Shown in pieces: positions 34,093-43,000 of a DNA stretch of 64,000 nt. Within the stretch, counting starts at the first letter, position 1. Each line of letters starts with the position of its first letter. The notes under the pieces are model-generated. The model made no database searches. It was not told the origin of the DNA and worked only from the letters and a program-made list of their open reading frames with translations. This DNA comes from Bradyrhizobium sp. 164 (GTDB taxonomy: Bacteria > Pseudomonadota > Alphaproteobacteria > Rhizobiales > Xanthobacteraceae): contig NZ_JADPKA010000104.1 in assembly GCF_023073715.1 (NCBI RefSeq), positions 1-64,000 on the forward strand, in the 5' to 3' direction. Both the position numbers and the translations under genes were made by a program.

Positions 34093-37019
34093 CGGCCCAT
34101 CCGCGTACGTCTGTCGTGATCGCCGCACGTGATGCTGCAGAGACCATTGCTGAAACGCTTGACAGCCTGCTCGCGCAGAGCGCCCCTTACTGGGAGGCGC
34201 TTGTCGTGGATGACGGTTCGATCGATGCCACGGCCGCGATCGTTGCTGAATATGCGGCGCGGGATTCCCGCTTTCGTGTTCTGCAGTCTGGCGGAGGAGG
34301 CGCTTCAGGTGCCCGCAACAAGGGAATTGCAAGCGCGCGCGGCGAACGAATACTGTTCCTTGACAGTGACGATTGGATTGATCGGTCCTTCCTTGCCCGG
34401 ATGAATGCTGCGCTGGATCTGGATCCTTCGGCGGTGGCCGCCTATTGCAACTGTTGCCGGGTTATGCCTGACGGCAGTGAAACTCCCGTGCGCTGCGATC
34501 CGGCTATCCATGACAACGCGTTCGAGCGTTTCGCTCGGACGTGTGCCACGTTCATCCATGGCGTGCTTGTCCTAAAGAGCGCTGTTGCAAAGGTCGGTGG
34601 CTTTGAGACCAGCCTCCGCACGTGCGAAGATTGGGACCTGTGGCAACGGATCGCACGCTGCGGCGGCAGGTGGATCCATGTCGACGAGAAATTGAGCTAT
34701 TACCGGACAAGCGACCGTTCACTGACGCAAGATGTGAAACGGATGCTGGCCGACGCGCGGGTGGTCATTGCCCGCGGATTTTCGAGTGATGACCGCGTCA
34801 GCGGGCCGGCACCCGAACATAGGGCGGGAGCGTCAACTGCATATGGCAGCGCCGAGGCAGCGTATGCGTATTTCATGCTCTGGTGTGCCGGATTTGATTG
34901 CGGCCGCAGGAATGCCAGCGATCCAACGCTGGAAACGCTGAGCGACATTCCAAAGACCGAGACAACGGCGGACTTCATTGCCGCTGTTCTGCTCGATGCC
35001 GTGATGGTCGGGGCAAGAACGGTACCCGCCAAGCTGGCGGAACGGTGGCCGCAATACGGGGAGGGCGTAACCAACCTCATTTCAGCGATCGGTCGCGCAT
35101 GGAACGATCCGGCGGCAGGGCGAAAGTGCCAATACCGTTTTGAGCGCAAAGTGCTCGACTATGACGATCTTTCGGCGCCCAGGGTCCTCACGTTGACGTT
35201 CGGCACGCGCGTTGACCTTCGCCGTATCGGCACCATCAAGCCGATCGGGACTATTGATCGATTGTACGTCTATCTCTGTGACGGGCCTCGCATCCTGACG
35301 CTGCTCGATATTGGTGCCCTCGGCACTGTCGACAGCCGCTTCTGGATCGCGCTGGCCGCCGATGGCCTCGTTCACTTGCAGGTCAAAGACCAGATCGGAA
35401 GGCTGGTTCGGGCAAAAATCGCACTTCACAAGCGGACCGCACGACTTCAAACTTTCATGCGAGACGGCCGAGATACTCACCGGGGGCGGCTACGCGAGTT
35501 GGCCTCGCGGGCTTCATGTGAGGCGCGGTCGCGAGCCATCTCAGGCATCTCCGCTTCCAGCAGTCCTATGCGATGTGCCAGGCGATCTCGAGACACCGCA
35601 CGCAAGCAATTTTGGGAGGAGTTCTTCGAGCAAGAGGATCCCTGGAACTACGGTTCGTCGTATGAACAGGAAAAGTACACTCGGCAGCTCGAGCTTCTGC
35701 CAGACCAGCCAATAGATCGCGCGCTCGAGCTCGCGTGCGCGGAAGGACACTTCACGCGCCAATTGGCCCGCAGGGTCAGACGCCTGTGTGCCGCCGATAT
35801 TTCAACCAAGGCGCTCGGTCGCGCTCGTGTCCGATGCAATGGGCGTCAGAACATCGAATTCTCTCAATTGGATTTATCCGCCGATCCGCTCCCACAGGAC
35901 GTCGATCTGATCGTCTGCTCCGAGGTCCTTTACTACCTTAATGACGAGGCCGAACTAGAATCGGTCGCGAGGCGACTGGTGCAGGCGCTGCGTCCTGGCG
36001 GTTACCTTGTGGCGGCCCATACCTTTGTCCTGAAGGACAACATGTCGCGAACGGGGCTCGACTGGGAGAGCCCGTATGGGGCGGAGACCATCACGCGGAT
36101 TATCCAGGGCGTACCCGGACTCGCCCTGGAGACATCGATCGAGACGGAACTGTACCGTATCGATCGGTTCAGGCGGTTACTCCCGGGCGAAGCCGCCGCT
36201 GACATACAGGTGAAATACGCGGCTATCGAGGCGCCGATTGAGGTCGAGGTTGCGCGGTCCATCGTGTGGGGTGGGGCTGTGGCGCGCAGGTTTGACGTCA
36301 CCCAATCCGAAAGACGCACGCACGCCCCGGTCCTGATGTACCACCGAGTTGCGGTTGAAGGACCAGGTGAACTGGCCCGCTACCGCCTGTCTCCCGATGC
36401 GTTCCGGCAACAGATGCTGTGGCTTCGCCGCAATGGCTATCACACGATCAATTCGGATCAGCTCGCCTGGTTCGTGGCAAGCAATCATCCGTTCGTCGGC
36501 AGGCCGGTGCTGATCACCTTCGACGATGGGTACGACGATTTTGCCGAGCATGCATGGCCGATCTTGCAAGCAAACGACTTCTCGGCAGAAGTCTTCGTTG
36601 CGACCGATTTCGTGGGAAAGCGGGCGGAGTGGGATGCTCCGTTTGGAGAGTCCGCTTCGCTGCTTGGGCCGACGAGGATCGCTGCGCTTGCCGCCAAGGG
36701 CATATCCTTTGGCAGCCATTTGGCGAGTCACCCGCGCAGCGAGCAACTTGCGACCCGGACTCTCGCCGAGGAATTGACGCGATCTCGCGCCCAGTTGGAA
36801 CAGTGGCTTGGGCGATCGATAACGTCGCTTGCCGCGCCTTTTGGCTCTACCGATCAGCGGCTTGAAATTCTCGCCGCCGAATGTGGTTACAAAACTCTGT
36901 TCAACACGGTCGGACGGGCCGTAACACTGAAGGACAATCTGTTGGATCTGCCGCGAATTGAGGTCAGAGGCGATTTTACGCTGGACACATTCGCTCGTTG
37001 CCTGGAGCAGTACCAATGA
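34089..37019 (+). CDS. Fusion: GT2 glycosyltransferase + NodS-like methyltransferase + NodB-like deacetylase
   Basis: A 976-residue three-part enzyme. Residues 1-~230 are a GT2 domain (TSVVIAARDAAETIAE, VVDDGSIDAT, FLDSDDWID). Residues ~508-700 are a SAM methyltransferase of the NodS kind (QEDPWNYGSSYEQEKYTRQL, ALELACAEGHFTRQLARR, VCSEVLYYLND). Residues ~745-976 are a polysaccharide deacetylase of the NodB kind (PVLMYHRV, TFDDGYDD near 810, GSHLASHP). Residues ~454-507 look out of frame: the +1 frame reads like protein there (GDLETPHASNF, then WEEFF), suggesting two compensating single-base changes at AAA 35449-35451 and TTTT 35610-35613. The ATG at 34089 overlaps the upstream stop (ATGA). 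The likely product is a glycan with deacetylated and methylated residues. Confidence 0.88.
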   Translation: MTAHPRTSVVIAARDAAETIAETLDSLLAQSAPYWEALVVDDGSIDATAAIVAEYAARDSRFRVLQSGGGGASGARNKGIASARGERILFLDSDDWIDRSFLARMNAALDLDPSAVAAYCNCCRVMPDGSETPVRCDPAIHDNAFERFARTCATFIHGVLVLKSAVAKVGGFETSLRTCEDWDLWQRIARCGGRWIHVDEKLSYYRTSDRSLTQDVKRMLADARVVIARGFSSDDRVSGPAPEHRAGASTAYGSAEAAYAYFMLWCAGFDCGRRNASDPTLETLSDIPKTETTADFIAAVLLDAVMVGARTVPAKLAERWPQYGEGVTNLISAIGRAWNDPAAGRKCQYRFERKVLDYDDLSAPRVLTLTFGTRVDLRRIGTIKPIGTIDRLYVYLCDGPRILTLLDIGALGTVDSRFWIALAADGLVHLQVKDQIGRLVRAKIALHKRTARLQTFMRDGRDTHRGRLRELASRASCEARSRAISGISASSSPMRCARRSRDTARKQFWEEFFEQEDPWNYGSSYEQEKYTRQLELLPDQPIDRALELACAEGHFTRQLARRVRRLCAADISTKALGRARVRCNGRQNIEFSQLDLSADPLPQDVDLIVCSEVLYYLNDEAELESVARRLVQALRPGGYLVAAHTFVLKDNMSRTGLDWESPYGAETITRIIQGVPGLALETSIETELYRIDRFRRLLPGEAAADIQVKYAAIEAPIEVEVARSIVWGGAVARRFDVTQSERRTHAPVLMYHRVAVEGPGELARYRLSPDAFRQQMLWLRRNGYHTINSDQLAWFVASNHPFVGRPVLITFDDGYDDFAEHAWPILQANDFSAEVFVATDFVGKRAEWDAPFGESASLLGPTRIAALAAKGISFGSHLASHPRSEQLATRTLAEELTRSRAQLEQWLGRSITSLAAPFGSTDQRLEILAAECGYKTLFNTVGRAVTLKDNLLDLPRIEVRGDFTLDTFARCLEQYQ

Positions 37020-38011
37020 ATACGGGGGCGCTCCTGGTCAGCGTGGTTATTCCCGCCTTCAACGCCAGTGCAACGATCGACGAGACGCTTCGCAGCGTCA
37101 GATCCCAGTCGCACCGGGAGCTGGAAATCATTGTCGTGGACGACGGCTCCACAGACAACACGGTCGCAGTTGTCCAGCTGCATACGGCTCAGGATTCGCG
37201 AATAACAATCATAGAACAGCGTAATGCGGGGGTCGCTGCCGCCCGGAATGCGGGCTGGCAGGCGGCGGGCGCGGACTTCGTCGCGTTCATTGATGCCGAT
37301 GATCTCTGGACGCCCCGCAAGATTGAGCAACAGCTTCAAGCCTTGCTTGATGCAGGAGAGCGGACCGGTCTTGTCTACAGCTGGTATGACTGGATCGATG
37401 CCGATAGTCGCGTAAGTGCCAGGTCCGATCCCGTCTTTCATGCGGGCGAGGTGCTGGACTATCTCTGTCAGGGAAATTTCATCGGCAACGGCAGCTCGGC
37501 GCTGGTCCGCCGGGAAGCCCTCATAGCTGCGAAAGGTTTCGAGAGCGGACTCAGGGCATCGGGGGCGGAAGGCTGCGAAGATCTGCTGTTCTATTGCCGT
37601 GTCGCGGAGGCGTACCACTTCGCGGTCGTGCCCAAGTATCAGATTGGCTATCGGTACCTCCCGAACAACATGTCAAGCAACAAGACCCGAATGTTCCGGT
37701 CGTGGATGCTGGTCGCGGATGAGATCATGACGCGACACCCTGAGCGCACGGCGCTCCTAGACCTGGGCCTCAGAAACTATGCGCGTTGGCTGCTTCGGAG
37801 AGCTCTGACGGGCGGTCAGTTGTGGTACTTCGCTTCAATCTTTGGACTCCTTTTCAAACGGAATCCCTTGCTCGCGCTCAGGGTCGCCGCGCACGATGTG
37901 CCGCGTGATACCGTCTCGGAAATCCGGTGGAAATGGCGCCATGAGCGTCGCAGGGCGGTTCGACCTTCGGCGTCGTTGTTTGCCATCGGCGATCCAACTC
38001 AATCGCTATGA
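37016..38011 (+). CDS. Glycosyltransferase family 2
   Basis: A 331-residue GT-A transferase: VSVVIPAFNASATIDETLRS, IIVVDDGSTDNTVAVV and the FIDADDLWTPRKIE metal site. GAEGCEDLLFYCRVAEAYHF follows near residue 180, carrying the conserved ED of the catalytic base region. The ATG overlaps the fusion gene's stop, and its own stop overlaps the ABC gene's start, again as ATGA. It resembles the GT2 part of the fusion and the two GT2 enzymes at 12298 and 27668, so the locus has grown partly by duplication of this family. Donor and acceptor are unknown. Confidence 0.9.
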   Translation: MNTGALLVSVVIPAFNASATIDETLRSVRSQSHRELEIIVVDDGSTDNTVAVVQLHTAQDSRITIIEQRNAGVAAARNAGWQAAGADFVAFIDADDLWTPRKIEQQLQALLDAGERTGLVYSWYDWIDADSRVSARSDPVFHAGEVLDYLCQGNFIGNGSSALVRREALIAAKGFESGLRASGAEGCEDLLFYCRVAEAYHFAVVPKYQIGYRYLPNNMSSNKTRMFRSWMLVADEIMTRHPERTALLDLGLRNYARWLLRRALTGGQLWYFASIFGLLFKRNPLLALRVAAHDVPRDTVSEIRWKWRHERRRAVRPSASLFAIGDPTQSL

Positions 38012-39855
38012 CAGAGCACGCGAACAACATACGAAGACCGAGAGCTGCTCGCCACGCTGCATTGGTCGAATTGTTCAAGCTGCTCAAGCTTGCTCCACTG
38101 CCCGGTTGGGTGACGCCCGCGCTGATTGTGCTTGGCCTCGCGACATCGTTGGCGGAGACGGTCGGGATTACTCTCGTGCTCCTGTTCTTCTATTTCGCCA
38201 TGGGTCAGGTGGAACTTGCAACGTCGACCAGTGGCCTCCTAGGCGAAGCGCTCCGATATGCGGCGAACTGGTTTCACAGCTCGACCGAAACTGCTGTCGT
38301 GCTGCTCCTTCTCATCATTGCTCGCGGTGCTCTTTCCTTTATCAACACACTAATCAGTGCGCGTGTTGGAGAGAAGATCAATGAAGTCGCGCGCAACCGT
38401 GTCCATCTGCAATATCTGTCAACTTCGTATTCGTTCTTCCAACGCCATGACGAAGCATATCTCATGGAGGTGTTGGGAACCGAGACTTGGGTGATCTCCG
38501 GAGCATACGCCAGTCTTACCCGCATTATCGTGAGTTCGTGTTCGGTTTTTCTCTTCGCGTCCTTTCTGTTGGCGCTCTCGATCAAAGTCACGGTCCTCGC
38601 CCTCGTCGCCTTGATGATTGTATCGGCCGGATTGCGCCATCTTTCGTTGCCCATGCAGCAGTTGGGTGCCGGCGTAAAGCTGGTTCATCAAAAGCTGGGT
38701 GAGCATATGCTGATGACACTCCAGGGTATGCGCACGATCCGCGCGTATGGCCAGGAGGAGATTCACCAGAAACGCTTCGAGCAGGCTTCGACGCAGGCCC
38801 GACAAGTCGCGCTGCGCCTTGCGCGCCTATCCGCCCTGGTCTCGCCTCTGACGGAGGTGGGGTATCTTGTCGTGCTGTTTCTCGTCGTCGCGTTCGCTGA
38901 TTTATTGGGAATCGGCTTCGCGACGAGCCTGACCGCGGTCGCGTTGCTCTATCGATTGCAGCCGCATATGCGAGATCTGGAAGGGAACTTGCTGTATATG
39001 GCGCAGCTCGAGCCGCAGCTTCGGTCCATCAGACATATGCTCTCGATAGATGACAAGGAGTACCCGAACGCCGGGCACGTTGCCGTGGCTAAACTGGAGA
39101 ACGGCATCTCATTTCGCAACGTGACATTCCGCTATGATGCCGGTACGGAGCCCGCTCTTTTGGATGCTTCGTTTGACATTCCTGCGGGGAAGACCACTGC
39201 GCTCATTGGAGCCAGTGGGGCGGGCAAGACCACGATCGTAAATTTGTTGTTGCGACTCTATTCGGCCAACAAGGGTGTCATACGGGTTGATGGGCGATCC
39301 ATCGAAGACGTTCGTCGAACCGATTGGCTCGGCATGCTCGCGATTGCGGGCCAGGATGTCGACCTGGTCGAAGGCACGGTGATCGAGAACGTTCGGATGG
39401 CCAAGAATGACGCCTCCGAGGAAGAGGTTCGGCAGGCGCTGCGGGTCGCGGGCATTTCAGAGGTCGTCGAGGCCTTACCGGACAAATACGACACCTGGAT
39501 AGGACAGCATGGCCTGCGCTTCTCGGGCGGTCAGCGGCAGCGTCTTGGTCTTGCACGAGCGATTGTGCGCAATCCGAAGTTCCTCATCCTCGACGAAGCG
39601 ATGAGCGCGCTCGATCTGACACTCGAGGACAGCATTCGACGCGCGATCCAGCTACAATTCAAGAACCGAACCTTGTTGCTGATAACACATCGCCTGGATT
39701 CAGTGCGTGATGCGGACCACGTGGTGTGCATTGAAAACGGCCGCGTTCGCGCTGAGGGCCCTCCCGCGAAGGTCCTGGCGAGTCGAGGAGCGTGCGTAAC
39801 AGGAACTTCGCAAGATGATGTGCTCACTTACCGGATGCGGAATACGGTTCCCTAA
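38008..39855 (+). CDS. ABC exporter, fused permease and ATPase (MsbA-like)
   Basis: A 615-residue half-transporter that should act as a homodimer. Residues ~30-330 are the membrane domain with about six spans. The nucleotide-binding domain has Walker A GASGAGKTT near 401, the signature FSGGQRQRLGLARA near 505, Walker B FLILDEAMSALD near 525 and an H-loop (THRLDS). The architecture matches MsbA-type lipid or lipid-linked glycan flippases. It lacks an N-terminal C39 domain and has no HlyD-type partner, so it is unlikely to be the secretion system for the RTX protein downstream. As the last gene of the coupled unit it probably exports the lipid-linked product of the preceding transferases. Confidence 0.92.
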   Translation: MTEHANNIRRPRAARHAALVELFKLLKLAPLPGWVTPALIVLGLATSLAETVGITLVLLFFYFAMGQVELATSTSGLLGEALRYAANWFHSSTETAVVLLLLIIARGALSFINTLISARVGEKINEVARNRVHLQYLSTSYSFFQRHDEAYLMEVLGTETWVISGAYASLTRIIVSSCSVFLFASFLLALSIKVTVLALVALMIVSAGLRHLSLPMQQLGAGVKLVHQKLGEHMLMTLQGMRTIRAYGQEEIHQKRFEQASTQARQVALRLARLSALVSPLTEVGYLVVLFLVVAFADLLGIGFATSLTAVALLYRLQPHMRDLEGNLLYMAQLEPQLRSIRHMLSIDDKEYPNAGHVAVAKLENGISFRNVTFRYDAGTEPALLDASFDIPAGKTTALIGASGAGKTTIVNLLLRLYSANKGVIRVDGRSIEDVRRTDWLGMLAIAGQDVDLVEGTVIENVRMAKNDASEEEVRQALRVAGISEVVEALPDKYDTWIGQHGLRFSGGQRQRLGLARAIVRNPKFLILDEAMSALDLTLEDSIRRAIQLQFKNRTLLLITHRLDSVRDADHVVCIENGRVRAEGPPAKVLASRGACVTGTSQDDVLTYRMRNTVP

Positions 39856-40085
39856 TCGGAACCCAGCGTGTTCGGCGCTCGCCCGATGAATGACGGCCCC
39901 TGCACTGAGCCTGCTTGATGCAGGCAGCGCGGACTTCACATGAGCCCGTAGCATTACGGTGTCTCCGCAGAAATCTCCAGCCGTCAGCTGATTCTCTCGG
40001 CATGCGTCAAATTGCGTCGAATCCATAAGGCTCTTTTGAACGCGTGCATAGTTGTGTGCCACCTAAAAGGAGCACGCAATCCATC

Positions 40086-43000
40086 ATGACCATTATCACT
40101 GGAAGCGCCGGTGCTGACGTTCTGTTTGGCGGTACCGGAAATGATGTTCTGACCGGAGGAGCAGGCAGCGATACTTTCATCGTCTCGAAGGGCTATGGCT
40201 CCGATACCGTCACTGATTTTCAGGCGGGCTTCGGCGGCGATGTGTTGCGATTGCAGAACTACGGCTTTGCGACGTTCGCCAGTTTCCTGGCAGCGGCCAC
40301 CCAAGTGGGCTCCGATACGGTTGTAACGCTGTCGTCGACCGAAACTCTGACGCTGCAGAATGTCGCGCTTTCGACCTTGGTTGCAAGCAATGTCGCGCTG
40401 GACAATCCGCTGCCAGCGAGCGGAACGGCATGGAATTGGGCGGGTACCGTCCCTGCGGGCGGCACGCTGGCGACCGGAGCGACAAATGATGGCATGGAGG
40501 CCGGCGGCACGGGCGTCACGCTGATCGGCGGAGCAGGGGACGACACCTACTATGTCTATGACCACAACACTAAGGTCGTCGAGCAGGCCGGAGAGGGCAT
40601 CGATACGATCCGCGTCTGGAACATCAACGGATACAGCCTTGTCAATGCGCCGAACGTCGAAAACCTTGTCCTGACAGATAGCGTTCCGTCTCCCGCCACC
40701 GGCAATGATCTCAACAACATCATTGTCGGCAATGCCGGCGACAACATGATCGACGGCGGACGGGGGAACGATGTGCTGACCGGTGGGGCCGGTCGCGACA
40801 CCTTTGTCGTGAGAGCGGGCAACGGCAACGACATCGTCACCGACTTTCAGGCGGGTGCGGGCGGGGACATCCTGCAGCTCAACAACACCGGATTCAAGAC
40901 GTTCGCCGATGTCACGGCGGCCATGAAGCAGGTGGGCACAGACCTTGTCCTGACAATCGCTGGCGGCGAAACGATAACGCTTGAAAACACCAGTCTCCAG
41001 AATCTCACGGCCGGCAATATAAACATCGTCAGTCCCCTGACCGGATTGGTCCAGACCTTCAACAACGACTTCAACACGCTGTCCGCGGGGCAGGATCCCA
41101 GCCTGACCTGGCGCACGAGTTATGCCTGGAGCGGAGCGGCAGGCTACGGGCTGGCCGGCGAACAGGAAGTGTATGTCGATCCCAGCTTTTCCGGGCTGCC
41201 GGCAACTCAGGCGTCAACGTCGCTTGGGCTTAATCCGTTCTCGATTCAGGACGGCCACCTTGTCATCACGGCACAGCCCTTGCCTGCGAGCGCCACGCCT
41301 TATACAGGCAGCGCCATTTTCTCGTCGGGCATGATCTCGACCCAGAACAGCTTTACCCAGACCTACGGCTATTTCGAGATGACGGCCACGCTGCCCAGCA
41401 CAAGTGGCGCGTGGCCGGCGTTCTGGATGCTGCCCAGCACTGCCAATAACCTCAACACGGAAATCGATGTGCTCGAAGCATTTGGTCAAGATCCTGACCA
41501 GGCGCATTGGGCCATTCACTCACCCTACGCGCCCGCGACGAATGGGGGTTGGGCCAATACGGCCAACCTGACGACCGGAGAACACACGTTTGCGCTCAAA
41601 TGGACGCCTTACGACCTGACGTTTTTCGTGGACGGGAAGGAGGTCGCGCAGCAGGCCACGCCCGCCGACATGAATACGGCGATGTACATGATCGCCAACC
41701 TAGCGATGGGCGGGAGCTGGCCGGGCAACGCCGCTCCAGGATCGACGCCGACGATGACCATCGATTCAATCAAAGCCTATCAATTGCCGGAGTACACGCT
41801 TGCGAACTACACCCTGCTCACGAGTGGCGGGTCGACCAACACGATCGTGGGAAGCGCAGCTGTAGACACGCTGACCGGCACGTCCGGCAATGACCTGATC
41901 GGTGGTGCAGGAGGCGCGGATGTCATGACTGGCGGCGCCGGCGATGACACTTATGTCGTGACCGATGCCGGTGCGAAGATTGTCGAGGCCTATGGCGGAG
42001 GCATCGACACGGTCAACTCCTCGGTGACGTATACGCTTTCGAGCTACGTCGAGAATCTGACGCTCACCGGTTCGGCGGCCATCAGCGCCATCGGAAATAT
42101 TCAATCCAACATCATCATCGGAAATTCCGCGTCTAACGTGATCACCGGCGGGCTCGGCAATGATATCCTGACCGGCGGCGGCGGTATGGATACTTTCGTA
42201 TTCAACTCCGGCGATGGTTCGGACATCATCACCGACTTTTCTCCGGGATCGGGCGCCGCTCACGACGTCGTCCAGCTCAACGGCTTTGCCTTCACCTCAT
42301 TCGCCGACGTGCAGGCGGCGATGACCCAGGTCGGAAGCGACGTCTATCTGAAGTTGACCAGCCAGGACACCTTGGTGTTCCGCAACACGACGGTCTCGGC
42401 ATTCACCAGCGACGATTTCCAATTGCCAGCAACGCTCCCGGTCGGCGGGACGATCACGTCCTGGATTAGCGGGAAGGCGAGCAGCCGCATGGTGTACGGC
42501 ACCGCGGCGAACGACAAGCTCTCGGCGGTCAATAGCGATGACACGCTCGTCGGGGGGAACGGCGACGATACCTACGTCATCGGAAGCGCGAACCAGAAAA
42601 TCATCGAGAATCCCGGCGGCGGCATTGACAGCGTGGAGGCGTGGACGTCGTACACACTGACGGCGAACGTCGAAAACTTGACGTTGATGATGGGCGGGCT
42701 CGCGGGCGTCGGTAACCAATTGGCAAACCGTATGGTCGGCTCGAGCGGTGACGACGTCCTGGATGGCGCCGGCGGGAATGACTGGCTCTCTGGAGGATCC
42801 GGGAACGATACGTTCATTCACTCTGCAGGCAGCGGCAACGATACGATCGCGGATTTCCACGTCTTCACGAGCGCGACCGCTGAACACGACAAGCTGATTC
42901 TGAAAGGTTACGACAGCGGCGCCTATTTGACCCATGTGAACGACGTGTGGACCGTTCGCTACGCGGGTGGAGCAGATACGCTGCGCATTGCGGGCGTCAC

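Noticed and set aside
33136..34332. A 398-codon open frame on the minus strand
   Set aside because: It is opposite the GT2 gene and the start of the fusion gene, both with clear motifs; its translation has none.
34089..37019. The region as a true nod gene cluster
   Set aside because: No nodA, nodI/nodJ pair or nod box was seen, and the surroundings are EPS genes; only the domain types are similar.
38008..39855. The ABC transporter as the type I secretion ATPase for the RTX protein
   Set aside because: It is MsbA-like, has no HlyD-type partner next to it, and is translationally coupled to glycosyltransferases instead.
40086..43000. Repeated GGCGG-type DNA as a possible tandem repeat or CRISPR-like array
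   Set aside because: The repeats encode RTX nonapeptides in one frame, vary in sequence and have no regular spacers.
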